Below are positions 43,396-54,070 of a stretch of 64,000 nt of DNA, piece by piece. A model generated the notes under the pieces. That model did not search any database and was not told the DNA's origin. It was given only the letters and a program-made list of their open reading frames with translations. Where the stretch lies: the NCBI RefSeq assembly GCF_022605725.1, contig NC_065552.1:32561879-32625878 (forward strand), in the 5' to 3' direction. Origin of the DNA: Anthonomus grandis grandis. Taxonomy: Eukaryota > Arthropoda > Insecta > Coleoptera > Curculionidae. Positions within the stretch are counted from its first letter, which is position 1, and the number at the start of each line of letters is the position of its first letter. Made by a program: the position numbers and the translations under genes.

Positions 43396-43574
43396 CTAGA
43401 ATTAATAAGAAATAATCAAACATATAACTTTTCTATTTCTACTAGGCCTTTTATAGGATGTCCGAAGAAAGTTTTCGAGAATTATTAAGAGTTGTGGCAC
43501 CTTTTCTTCACAAACAAAATACAGTGATGAGAGAATGTATCAGTGCAGAGGAAAGGTTACTTATAACACTTAGG

Positions 43575-44190
43575 TAAGTAAAAAAAAATATTTTTTTAGT
43601 TTATAAAGTTTAATTTTTGTTTTGTGTATGGGCTTTTCCACACACGGTATTCTGGGTTGTGATTTTTTTCTTCAATAAAACACCAATTTTTCGGTAAATA
43701 AGTGTAATTAGAAGAATGAAATAAAGCACTGCACTAACCGTACAATTCTGTTATTGTTGTATAAAAAATACAAATAAAAATTTTACAAAGTAAAATTCTG
43801 ATTCTAACCGAATCTTGTGTTATATACTGTTTAATGACCTGTTGGCCTAAAGTTAAAAGTGTGAATGTATATAAAAATATGGATGTAGTGGAGAATGTGG
43901 CTGTGTAAAATGCTTACATAATGAAACGTTGCATTTTGATTATAGAAGGATCTTTGTACTATTTGTCGGCTTTAGTAAGGAAATTGAATAAGCGGTTTTA
44001 AGAAATTAAATCTAATAACTCTGTTTATAAAGCTAAGACTGTTTATAAAACTTAATATGCCGCCTGTAATAAAATATTAAATTTATATCATGCGGCTGGC
44101 GCGGCGACTAAATAAATTATAGTCTAAACAATTTTTTGACATTTTAAATATTTATAGTAAATATTATAAAGTTATTGGGATTTTAAAGGT
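43575..44190. other. Transposase intron, left part; nothing recognised
   Basis: AT-rich sequence between transposase exon 1 and the end of the antisense MADF exon 2. No frame or repeat was recognised. Confidence 0.3.
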
Positions 44191-45020
44191 TTTCCCAAAA
44201 GGTTTGATTGATATGAGATTGTTCTTCCCGTTCATATTCATTTGGTGGTGAAGTGATTCCTATCTGGGCCACCGAAGTGAAATTTCCATATAGTCCATTA
44301 TTAGCTGAAGATATTTCATTTGTACCAAACGAATGTCGTGATGATTGAGAAACACTTCTTGATGAAGAGTATGGGTAATTATTTGAGCCAGTGGAAGAAA
44401 GTGGGGTTGTTATTGTAGATGGTCCTCAGCTTTTCTTTATGTTGTCAATCAAGTGCAGAACTTCTAGCTTAAAGTGTCGCATTTGATCATCGGTAGGTGT
44501 TTTAATGTCGGGTAATAAACTAAGCAAAAAATATTTTCTAACAGTTTCATGATCATCAGTAGGGGCAAGTTTTTTTTCTTATTCTGCAAATACTCCAAAA
44601 ATGATTTGTCCAAATTATTGTACATGTTCTTTTTCTCTGTTGTGTTGTACTGTGGGTTCTTCGTCGACTTTGATGTAATAGGGACAGAATCTTCTCTCTC
44701 GGAGTTATTATTAAATAACACTTCTGATGGTGCAGCTGATTCTTCATCTTCATGGTTATTTGCGGCAGTCTTATCCACTTGCAAAGCGACTTGACTTTCT
44801 GAAGGATTTGGTGGGCCTTCAATAATTCCTGGTGATTTGTATTTATTCGTTTGACATAGGGCAGAATAAATAGCAAATAATCATGAAGGTAGTATGGTTT
44901 CTTTGACTTTGCCGAGGAACCACTCGGGGCTGGCTTCAGGCTGCGTACAAATGCTGATGATCGAATGTTTTTTCACCTCTCTTTGCATTCTTGATCTGTA
45001 AAAATTAAATATATGTATTA

Positions 45021-45056
45021 ATTGTTATTATTATTATTATTATTATCATTATTATA
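45021..45056 (+). repeat. (TTA)n microsatellite
   Basis: A run of TTA/ATT triplets with one interruption lies directly before transposase exon 2, within the short divergent-acceptor interval between the two antisense genes. Confidence 0.85.
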
Positions 45057-46060
45057 TATGGCTTCTTTTTGTTTCAGATACCTAGGATCTGGTTACACCT
45101 TCATGTCTTTGTCATTATATTTTCAAGTAGGACACAGTAGTGCTGTGGCAGAAATTATAACTGCCACAACACTGCTTATATGGCAAAAACTGAAAGATAA
45201 GTACATGAAAATACCAAATACTGAGGACTGGAAAAATATATCTCAGCGTTTTTATGAAGTCTGGAACATACCAAACTGTTTGGGAGCGATCGACGGGAAA
45301 CATATACGGATTGAACAACTTCCTAATTCTGGCTCAACCAATTTTAATTATAAACAATATCATTCAATTGGAACATACCGGAAAATTCACCTTTGCCTCA
45401 TGATGATTCGCAGCAAGATTTCCCGTTTTATTTTGTGGGAGATAATGCGTTTCCGTTAAAGCAATATATGATGAGGCCATATCCTTTGACTTTAATAGAT
45501 AACAAAAAAAGAATTTTCAATTACAGATTAAGTCGTGCAAGAAAAACCATTGAATGTATTTTGGAATGATTACAGAAAAATCCCAAGTATTGAGCTGCCC
45601 AATTCGTTGTAGAAAAATAAAAAATACGGTAAATATAATAAAAGCTGTTTATATTTTTAATAATTTTGTCCGAAAACGGGAGGGGTCTCAGTATACAACA
45701 TCTATAAATGAACGAACAAGAACCACAAATAGACCTCAAAACGATATTCTTTTGCAAGAAGAAGACATTAATTTACAGCCGACTTCAGGCCCAACGAAAC
45801 TGCGAAAATATTTGACCAACTATTTTATAAAACCACGTGTTGCTCGTCCTTAGCAAAATAAATATTGTTATTAGTGTATTTGCACCAAAATAAAATATTA
45901 AAACAACCTCAATTAGCATTAAATAAAACATTATTTGTTTGCAAATGTGTTTTAAATTAATTAATAGTATATTGTATACCTAGTAGGAAAAGCTTAATAA
46001 GCCGAGACTGGCAATACGGAGTCCGGGAATGTGGCTTTTCCTACGAGGTCTACATACTAT

Positions 46061-47727
46061 TTTTCCGAAAATCGGGAATCATTAAAATTACGGTAAATTA
46101 TTACTAATCATGTTAAAAATTTTAAATCAACATTATTATTTTTTCCTTAAATAAAAGAAGCCATGAAACATTGTTTCGTAACTACGAAAACGAAGTACAT
46201 AATTTGAAATTGTCAAACTTGACGAGTGAAAAGTTTATTTGTGGCGTCTTTCCAAAGTATTGATTTTTTAACGTTTTAAAAAGCCAAAGTAACGTGTAAA
46301 ATGATGAGTGATGATGACTGTTCCATTTCTGGAACCCCCCCAGAACTCACGGAGGCAGTGAATGCTGCATCATTGGAATTGTTACCAGTAAAATCTAGAA
46401 ATAAGTATAACTATGCATACAACCGCTTCATGGACTACCGTACGAATAAAAATGTAACTTCTTTCTCGGAAAATGTTGTAATGGCATACTTCTTGGAGCT
46501 TGGTTCCAAGATGAAATCTTCAACTTTATGGGCCAATTATTCAATGCTGAAGGCAACCCTTGCAATTAGACATGATGTGGATATATCTAAATATTCAAAA
46601 CTTCGGGCATTCCTGAAACGGCAAGCACATGCCTATAAGCCAAAAAAATCCAAGATTTTAAGTAAAGAAGAAATAAAGAAATTTATTCAGGAAGCTCCAG
46701 ATAAGGAATATTTAATGATTAAGGTAACTTACAAAACTTCAGTTTATATTTGGATTCTTTACATGCTTATTTATTGTTGTAGGTAGCTGTAATATTTGGA
46801 ATTTCCGGAGCTTGCAGAATGGACGAGCTGGTTAAAATGACTGTACAAGATATACAAGACCTACTATCTAAACTTTTAGTTACCATACCGGATTCAAAAA
46901 CCAATACATCAAGATCATTTATAGTAAACGAAATGTACTTAAATCTATACCGCAAGTATGTCTCTTTAAGACCAAGAGACATGAATACCACTCGGTTTTT
47001 TTTTAAGTACCAAAATGAAAAAGGTTGTAGACAAGTAGTAGGAATTCACCAATTTAGAAACATGCCTAAAATAGTGGCCAGTTATTTGAATTTGCCAAAC
47101 TCGAAAGAATATACCGGCCACTGTTTTCGTCGGTCTTCTGCCACAATGCTTGTTGATTCTGGTGGAGATATTACTAGTTTAAAGAGACTGGGTGGATGGA
47201 AATCAACAAACGTCGCTGAAGGATATATAGAAGAGTCTCTTACTAATAAGGAAGAAGTGGCAAATAAAATTTTCACAGCAGAAAAAAATCAAGAAAGTAA
47301 ATCTAATATTTCTAATACTGCAGTAACGTCCAATATTAGTTATTGTCATACAAATAAAATTATTAGTTTGGAAAATATTCAACAAAATAATGCTATTAGT
47401 TCCCAAGTTCTTCCAGTTTTCAATACTTGTACTAATTGTCAAATAACAGTAAATATAACAAATAATAAGTAATAATTTTAAAATATAATGTTAACCTTGT
47501 TTGTTGTTGTGAAAGTTTTAAAAATAAAATTGTTTAGGAAAAAACCTGTTCGCATTTATGTTCTAAAGTTTACTGTATGGAAATAACATTTCCTTACAGT
47601 ACAGAAATGAATATTTCCTTACTGTTATTTTCGATTGCCAGGCAACAATCAAGTTGGAGGAAATATTGACTTTTTCTTTCAAATATGTTGTCAAAAATGT
47701 TATTATTTCTTATCGATTTTCGGAAAA
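46061..47727. mobile_element. Candidate boundaries of the tyrosine recombinase element (14-bp inverted repeat)
   Basis: TTTTCCGAAAATCG at 46061-46074 is repeated exactly on the minus strand at 47714-47727, enclosing the recombinase gene (1667 bp). The right copy lies 17 bp from the MADF exon 1 donor. Cryptons normally lack terminal inverted repeats, so this may mark an unusual element, a recombination site pair or chance. A near-perfect palindrome at 47571-47601 (ACTGTATGGAAAT, AAC, ATTTCCTTACAGT) lies just inside the right border. Confidence 0.4.
46301..47472 (+). CDS. Crypton-like tyrosine recombinase (two exons)
   Basis: Exons 46301-46723 and 46783-47472 flank a 59-bp GTAACT...TTGTAG intron, in phase, giving 370 aa. 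The N-terminal half is a core-binding helical domain (SRNKYNYAYNRFMDYR, MAYFLELGSKMKSSTLWANY, RAFLKRQAHAYKPKK). The C-terminal half has the full tyrosine-recombinase tetrad: Arg in SGACRMDELVKM, His-x-x-Arg in TGHCFRRSSATML, Trp in LGGWKS and Tyr in VAEGYIEES. Such enzymes cut and rejoin DNA through a 3'-phosphotyrosine. In insects this type is known from Crypton elements, which have no DDE transposase. A low-complexity Asn/Ser tail follows. No defect is visible. The gene lies inside the MADF intron of a Harbinger whose own transposase is broken, so it is the better-preserved reading frame of the pair. Confidence 0.93.
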
Positions 47728-48050
47728 TAAATTTGTTACTTACCAACTTGGTTTCTTTTGATATTTCAGGCCACGCTTTTTCGGTTATGTCCTTCCTTGA
47801 ATAATCCGACCGTTTGAAGCTATACAAACATGGAAATTTTTCCACTTCAATGACAATTTTTAAATTATTGTCTCGTTCGGCGGCCATTTCCAAAAAAAAA
47901 ACAATATCGCGAGGCAACAGTTTGCACTTTGCTGGCGACTAAATAAAAATGTTGACGAGCAACTTGTAGCCACGTTGTCGTATCCCTTTCATGTCGTATC
48001 GCGTCGTGTGAATAGCTGCATTTAAATATATGGCGGCGACATGTGAGCGA

Positions 48051-48085
<35 letters not shown>

Positions 48086-48265
48086 TAATAATAATATATA
48101 CATACAATGCATTATTACAAGTCAAGTCAATAAAAGATAAAATACAAATTAACAAGTTTTGCCCAAAAGCAGATAAAATATAACATCTAATCACAATATT
48201 TGCACTAAACTTAAAACACTTAACATACATTCTTATTAAGACAATATTAACATATAAGATTAAAA

Positions 48266-51054
48266 TTAAAATTGGGATGAGAAGTACTCCTCAAATGAGT
48301 AGAATGCACCCCTCAAAAGATGCATTTTTATTTGTTTTTTAAACTGCGGAAGGCTAAGAGATTTAATGTTTGTTGGAAGACAATTATAAAATTTTGGTGC
48401 AAAGTATCTGGTTCCATTTCTTGATCTCTCAAGCCGGCTAAACTCAGGCACTAGCTCATTACAATTCCTAGTTTCATAATTATGAAAATGTAGGTGGGTT
48501 CTATAGTGATCCAGATTTTGGTGAACACGCAACAGGCACTGCATAATGTACACGGACGGCAAAGTTAATATTTTAAGCTTCCGAAAAGATTCCCTACAGT
48601 CATCTCGGTAACCCTGACCAGTCACAATACGAATACACTTTCTCTGCAGCCCAAATACTTTATCTATATGGCAGGAATGACCCCATGTCAGTATGGCATA
48701 AGTTAGCTGTGAGTGAAAACTACTATGATATGCTGTAAGTAAGACCTGCAAGGAAGTAATTCCCGCTAGATTTCTAAAGAGGAATAACAGACTGGACAGT
48801 TTACTAGACAGTTTGACTATATGTTGTTCCCAAGTCAATCCTGGATCAAGGTGAACACCAAGAAACTTAGCCTCATCTGAACAGCTTCCAAAAGCAGGAT
48901 GCTCAGTCAATGTATTGTGCCGCAAAGTAAAATTAAGTGTTTGTGACTTTGAACTATTGAGAGAAAGACGATTTGCCAAGAACCATTGAAAGAGGTTATT
49001 CTCCGGGGTCTGGAGATCTAAATTAATGATATTTGAAGGGTGATAACTTTGATAGTAAGTTGTGTCGTCAGCAAACAGAACAGTGCTAACAGAGCCCCCC
49101 TGTGAAAAGGCCAGATCATTTATGTAGATAAGAAATAGTATGGGTCCCAAGACAGACCCCTGTGGAACTCCATATTTCAAAGGCTTAATATCAGACTTAT
49201 TCTGATTAAAGACAACAAACTGAACTCTATTCGACAGGTATGACTCAAGCATCTTAATTGCTTCCCGGTGAAAATTGTAGGCTTCCAGTTTTTTTAGAAG
49301 AATGCTATGTGTCACACAGTCAAAAGCCTTTGTGAGATCCAGGAACGAGGCCAAGGTATCAAGAAACTTTTCAAATCCTTCCAGGATATTACTTGTAAAA
49401 TGGTCTATAGCTAAAGTTGTTGTCCTGTTTTTCCTGAAGTCAAATTGAGTTACTGCAAAGAGCTGATTTGACTCAAAATAGTCATTAATCTGGTTTTTTA
49501 AGATTCGTTCATGCACTTTAGACAGAATAGGTAAGAGGGAGATGGGACGATAACTATTATAGTCATCAGCAGATCCTTTACCTTTAAAAAGAGGTACAAC
49601 TTTTGCAGTTTTAAATGCTGCTGGAAAAATGCCAGTGAGTATTGAGTGGTTGATTAATTTAGTTAAGGGAATGATAATTTCATTTTTTATAGCTTTGATA
49701 ATTTTTGTGTTCATTCCATCAGAGTCTTTACTGTGGCTGTTTTTTAATTCATCAATGGCTTCCATGACCTCATTAGGGCTAGCTGTTCTAAACCTGAAGG
49801 GTAACAAGTTGGTATGTGGAATGAGTTCAGATATACTTGAAAAGTTTGGTCAGTATGTTCAAGTTTACTTAATTCTTTCTCAGCGATGGAACAAAAATGA
49901 TGTCTATACCTTTTCCTATAATCAGATAACATTTCTTTTGGCACGAGAATGGGGTCTCTTTTATGTAATGATACAAGGAACCTTAGCCTCTCCCGCATAT
50001 CTCTCAAGTTACCATCAAACCAATTCACCACCCTAGGAGATTTATCATGCCCAAGTAGTTCTGATTTTTCAGGAAAAGAAAATTTAATTGCATCATTTAT
50101 AGAATCAATAAACAGTTGAAAGCGCAAATCCACATTTAGAGACATATTATCAATAAAATCAAAGTCTAGAGAGGACATAGTGTTACATAAAGTAGACAAT
50201 CCTACATCAGTAATAGGTCTGTAGTTTATCCGAGTTTTAAAGTTTGTGCGAGCCACTTGACATTTAAATAATATGCCCTTATGATCTGAGGTGTGAGTTA
50301 GATCAACAGGTTCAGACGTAAGTAATGAGCAATCAATATTAGTAAAAACATTATCAAGACAATTGTTACCGAGTATATTAAACCTTACCGATTTTCTCAG
50401 ATTAAATGACCTAAAGAAATTGCAAAGCTCCAACGCCCTAATATCCCTTTTACCGAAATGCACATTAAAGTCACCCGTTATAATGAGAGGCTTGTCAACA
50501 TCTAGTTTTTTAAAAGCTTTTACCATTGCACTGAAAAACTGATCAAAGTCGCCATCAGGAGTACGATACACAGTGACAAGCTGCATGTCATGTATATCTA
50601 ACAGAATGCCTGTTACCTCACAGTGTTTTTCAATAAATAAATTCTCAATATTTAATGAGACAGATGATAGGGGTTCTTTAATATATATACTTACACCGCC
50701 ATGAGTCATCACCGACCTGGAGAAGCCTGAAACCATTTGGTAGTTTTTGATAGTTATTGAGTAAAGCTCGTTTGGTACTAGCCAATGTTCGTTAATACAT
50801 AAACAATCTGCTGATACATCATTGAGGAGTACCTCTACATCTAAAAAAGAAGTGCGGAGACATTGGATATTGTAGTGAACAATATTAAAAGACGAAAAAT
50901 TTACATTAAAATCATTACAATTGTTAAAGTTATTCGAAGAACACTTATTACGCAACGGAGGGGCGTTTACTGCACCTCGGAAGTCCTCAGCTGGTCTGTG
51001 GTCCGGGAGCTTTGCAGGTGCATAAAATGGTTTATTGTGGTACCCACTGGCCAC
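48266..51054 (-). pseudogene. LINE ORF2: endonuclease and reverse transcriptase, one frameshift
   Basis: The endonuclease part (51054 to about 50240) shows NIVHYNIQCLRTS, LCINEHWLVPNE (catalytic Glu region), LIITGDFNVHFGK (Asp-x-Asn), NCLDNVFTN and HTSDHKGILF (Asp-His). A linker leads to RT. One frameshift near 49800 shifts the frame into 49807-48266, which holds the complete RT: KTAKVVPLFKGKG, SYRPISLLPILSKV, SFLDLTKAFDCV (Asp 1), YGVPQGSVLGPILF, TVLFADDTTYYQS (Asp 2 and 3), KFLGVHLDPGLTWEQH and thumb helices. The C-terminus ends AFYSFEEYFSSQF. Only the frameshift and a lost ORF1 start prevent activity. There is no ATG at the start of the open frame. Confidence 0.92.
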
Positions 51055-51450
51055 AAGTTGGGTGATAATATGGCTTCTTTCTTATGACAGGGGACACCCA
51101 CCTTAAAAGAGCTGTACCAGCTGTCTTTCTTCGTAATCATCTTTACACAGACACAGTTTTCATCCAGTTCATATTTTTTGAGGAAGTTTTCAACATCAGC
51201 TGCTTTTGTTTCTGGGGCAAAGCCCGAGACAAAGATCCAGGATTTATTGGCCGCTGGGGCAACAATTTTTAGCAGGTCGTCCTTGTTCTCACCTTTTATG
51301 GGACTGGGTCTTCTGTTGTGGTTCCTTTTTTTGTATGAAACCAACTTGAAACCTTCATCATCTCCATATTGCTCGGGTATCGTGTTGATGTCGTGTTGCT
51401 TCGTCTGTATTGGGCCTAAGTATGTTTCAATGTGTGCACCCTGGTCGTAC
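50967..51450 (-). pseudogene. LINE ORF1 (RNA-binding Gag-like protein), N-terminally truncated
   Basis: The open frame runs past the element's apparent 5' edge, so the true N-terminus is missing. Visible parts: a polar linker (DDEGFKLVSYKKRNHNRRPS), then the RRM-like domain with KSWIFVSGFAPETKAADVEN, CVKMITKKDSWYSSFKVG and NLWPVGTTINHFM. The domain binds element RNA in related LINEs. No CCHC knuckles are seen. The stop at 50967 lies inside the start of ORF2, giving an ORF1/ORF2 overlap of up to about 88 nt. Confidence 0.8.
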
Positions 51451-51531
51451 AACCAAGTCGTGTGAAAAGTCGTCCGTAATCGCAATCGGGCATAATCGCA
51501 AATAGTCGTCTTTAGTGTGAGCGCACCCTTA

Positions 51532-52880
51532 GACGTTCGTTGGCGTCGCTCAGAATGTCCAGTCGAGCCAAATCGTTGTGCTGCGCTGCATTTGTTGTTT
51601 TTGTTTTGCTCTGAATGGTAAATTCAGGATATTTTTAATTATAATTAATTAAAAAGTTAATCGGATCCTAAGTCTTACTGTCCCATAAACTCTAGCAGTG
51701 CATGGTTGCAGGTTTAAGAACTTAACGCGGCTTAGCTTAAAGTTGAACGACAACGATAAAAAAGCTGCATAATTTTGGCACTGTCCAAGAATTCTAGGCC
51801 CCTTGGTGGAACCGGTTTTAGTAAACCATAAACATTCGTTTATAAAACCCGATATCCAGTTTATCCAGTCATTTTTGTGCGGTGTACATCAGAAACAGGT
51901 ACATTCTATTTTAACAGTTGTTATGTAAATGCAAATCAAAACTTCTAAAAAAACTAACCTATCTTTTTTCATGAAATAAACGTCTTTAGATATTCGCAAA
52001 CGATTTTGCATAATATTTTAGTAAATAATTTAAGGTCCTGATTCTTATAAAACTCTGGTATGAATGACCAAAATAGCAACAGCAATGATCTTTTTAAAAT
52101 TTTTGGTTTTAGTTTTTATGATATTGCCGAATTCTTGTTCTTAGCCATTTCTTTTACAGCCTTCTGTTTTGCTTCCAGTATATGAAAATCAACATGTTTT
52201 CAACACCACTTGGATCATTACCTGTAAGTAAATGCTTATAGCTATTCTATTATCATGTTGTTACCAAGTCTTACGTATTTTATGTTCTGGGATTTTTATT
52301 TTTTTAAGTATTTGATGTGTCTTGTCCTCCATTTTTTGTTTTATTTTTTTGCCGAGAATGATTTTTGTTTAGTTTTCAGCATGTACTGCATGTAATTATC
52401 GTAATTATAGCAACTCTTTGTCACATTGAAATTTTTTTTCTTTACAACTAGGGAGCAGTTAATGTTTGACAATTCCTATTTATAAGGAAATAAAATAAAA
52501 ATGTAAAGATCATCACAAACATTTCACAAATCAATCTAAATAAGGTGACCAACTGTATTGTTCAGGACAGGTTTTTTTTTATTATTGTTAAGCAAAATTT
52601 TTTTTTTTAAATTGTGCATGCTTGTGAGATTTAGTTTTTTTTTTTTGGAATCATGGTAGAAACAAAATGAAAACCTGGGAATATATATTACTTACGTTTT
52701 AGTTTAAAGTGAATATGAATTGGTCAACTTATGAAACATACAAAAGTAATTTCCAACCATTATGGGTAATACAAAACTCTATATTAAAGATAATTTTTAG
52801 GAAATATAGGCGATATCCAAGTAAATCATTGTATAACAGCGACATGTGCAACTTAGACTGTTAATACATCCATTATATTT
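51532..52880. other. Unassigned stretch
   Basis: AT-rich sequence with several T-runs (52568-52580, 52603-52610, 52635-52648). No gene or paired repeat was recognised. It ends at a TACAGGGTGTTTC motif (52889-52901), a typical transposon-end sequence without a found partner. Confidence 0.3.
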
Positions 52881-52921
52881 GTACCTATACAGGGTGTTTC
52901 TTAACCTATACGCATAAACTT

Positions 52922-54070
52922 TGTTTATTCTGGTAAAGCCAATTATTATATTGTGTGTATGTATCGTTCCCCAAATAGTAGTATAAGTACTTTTTTAGAT
53001 AGGCTTGAACAATTCCTTTTAAAATTTTCTCCTAAAAATACTATAATTCTTGCTGGCGATCTTAATATAGATTTTGAAGATGGGGAGAATAGGGCTACAT
53101 TGGATTTAATTAATTTGCTTTCTTCTTTTAATATTTCTATGCATGTTAACAGCCCTACGCGTGTAACAGATACCACATCAACAACCATTGACTATGTTGC
53201 CTCCAATATACAGGAGAATGTAATTTGTAATGTATTTGATCCAGCTTTGTCTGATCATAATTCCATCCTGGCTCAGGTGCCATTCAGAAAAAGATACAAA
53301 TCCAGAGGTTTGGGTAGAATTTACAGCACAAGGAACTTCCGGTCTTTTGATGCAGGATGTTGGTCTTTTAATTGGGACTCAATATTTTGTGAGCAGGATG
53401 CTCTTGCTTCACTTCACGCATCTATTTCAAAGTTGATAGATACTTTCCCGTTCACCCATTAAAAAATCGATTTAGGGACCGGAAAAGATGGTTAACTCCT
53501 GGTATTCGCATTTCCGGTCATAATCTTAGATTTTTTGGTATTTAAAAAAAGTTCTACCCAATAAATAATTTTGTATTGTCGCTATTCTCGAGATATCGAA
53601 AAGTTTACCGGAAAGTTGTGTGTGAGGCGAAAAGACTCTATTATTTCAAACGTTTGAAATATTCCTCCAATGAGCAACGCGAAGCGTGGTCAATTGTTAA
53701 TGAGGTTGTGTCCAAAAGTAATGGCTCTCAAGAAGTGCAGATTGATTCTGACATATTGAATAAGTACTTTTCTTCGGTTGCTGATATCCTCACAAAGGGT
53801 CTCTCTTCCACTTATGTCCCTCTCAAATTTTTACCTACCACTAGTGGAAACTCATTCTACCTCAGCCCCACTACTCCCAGGGAGATTTTTTGCACTATAG
53901 GATCGATGAAAAAGAAAAGGGCATCTAGTGACAATGGTATTTCAGTGAATTTATTGGAAAAACTTCCTTTGAGTGCTATTCAGGCTCTTTCTGATGCTAT
54001 TAATATTTCATTTCAGTCAGGCACATTTCCTCTTTGCCTAAAATTAGCAAAAATTTTGCCTCTTTATAGT
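52922..54070 (+). mobile_element. LINE fragment: endonuclease and start of RT
   Basis: Plus-strand frame 52953-53462 is a non-LTR endonuclease C-terminal half: CMYRSPNSSISTFLD, NTIILAGDLNIDFED (Asp-x-Asn, Leu instead of Phe), TTIDYVASN and PALSDHNSILAQ (Asp-His). After a break the frame 53576-54085 carries the EN-RT linker (KVVCEAKRLYYFKRLKYSS, EAWSIVNEV) and RT block 0-1 (KKKRASSDNGISVNLLEKLP, then LAKILPLY). It is cut at about 54070 by the minus-strand LINE. Its 5' edge adjoins the ACAGGGTGTTTC motif at 52890. Confidence 0.85.

Larger units (their letters stand above)
42083..43400. mobile_element. Left half of a Harbinger transposon (family related to the next one)
   Basis: The left end GGCCGCTTTCAGACGGGTCG follows TAA (42080-42082). 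It keeps MADF exon 1 (+) and transposase exon 2 (-). MADF exon 2 and transposase exon 1, expected to the right, are replaced at about 43400-43446 by transposase exon 1 of an oppositely oriented Harbinger. The result is a head-to-head fusion of two half elements. Confidence 0.8.
43447..45853 (+). pseudogene. Harbinger transposase with internal deletion
   Basis: Exon 1 (43447-43573) follows an acceptor-like TATTTCTACTAG and reads YRMSEESFRELLRVVAPFL and CISAEERLLITLR, ending at a GTAAGT donor. Exon 2 (45078-45853) follows GTTTCAG: YLGSGYTFMSLSLYFQVG, LGAIDGKHIRIEQLP (Asp 1), NYKQYHSI, then a jump that drops roughly 80 codons including Asp 2. It continues in shifted frames with FYFVGDNAFPLKQYM, KTIECIFGMI (catalytic Glu) and a C-terminal TKLRKYLTNYF. 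It is inactive because of the deletion and frame changes. Exon 1 may have had an upstream exon lost at the fusion point. Confidence 0.85.
44190..47887 (-). pseudogene. MADF/BESS accessory gene of the recombinase-bearing Harbinger
   Basis: Exon 1 (47887-47744) is exactly 48 codons from ATG to a TTG|GTAAGT donor: MAAERDNNLKIV, KFPCLYSFKRSDYSRKDITE and AWPEISKETKL, the first half of a MADF fold. Exon 2 (44995 to about 44190) follows TTTTTACAG and in shifted frames shows KPAPSGSSAKSKKPYYLHDY, LLFILPYVK, an acidic/Ser linker, DKSFLEYLQNKKK and a BESS-like LLSLLPDIKTP. Exon 2 is frame-shifted, so the product is probably lost. The intron (47743-44996) contains transposase exon 2 and the whole tyrosine recombinase gene on the other strand. 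Confidence 0.75.
48053..51450 (-). mobile_element. Nearly full-length LINE (ORF1 partial, ORF2 EN-RT with one frameshift, poly-A)
   Basis: On the minus strand the 5' edge is near 51450 within ORF1, ORF2 follows, and the 3' UTR ends in a run of about 30 A (T-run at 48053-48082). The UTR is about 180 bp. The element is inserted in the subterminal region of the recombinase-bearing Harbinger, so it is younger than that copy. I could not find a clear target-site duplication. The clade is probably Jockey-like (RRM-type ORF1, APE endonuclease, no visible RNase H). Confidence 0.9.
43447..51531. mobile_element. Harbinger transposon carrying a tyrosine recombinase gene and interrupted by a LINE
   Basis: Parts from left to right: transposase exon 1 (+), MADF exon 2 (-), transposase exon 2 (+), tyrosine recombinase gene (+), MADF exon 1 (-), subterminal sequence with CACGACG motifs, the LINE at 48053-51450, and more subterminal sequence ending GTGTGAGCGCACCC at 51531 with TTA following. 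The left end is lost at the fusion with the previous half element. The right end GGGTGCGCTCACAC (minus strand) is inferred from family style and the TTA. In the intact copy at 13.8 kb the interval between transposase stop and MADF exon 1 is about 90 bp; here it is about 1.9 kb and holds the recombinase. Confidence 0.75.

Noticed and set aside
48000..51560. Target-site duplication of the LINE in the Harbinger end
   Set aside because: Both flanks hold GTCGTGTGAA/GACATGTGAG-like motifs that belong to the Harbinger's own subterminal repeats; an exact duplication could not be shown.
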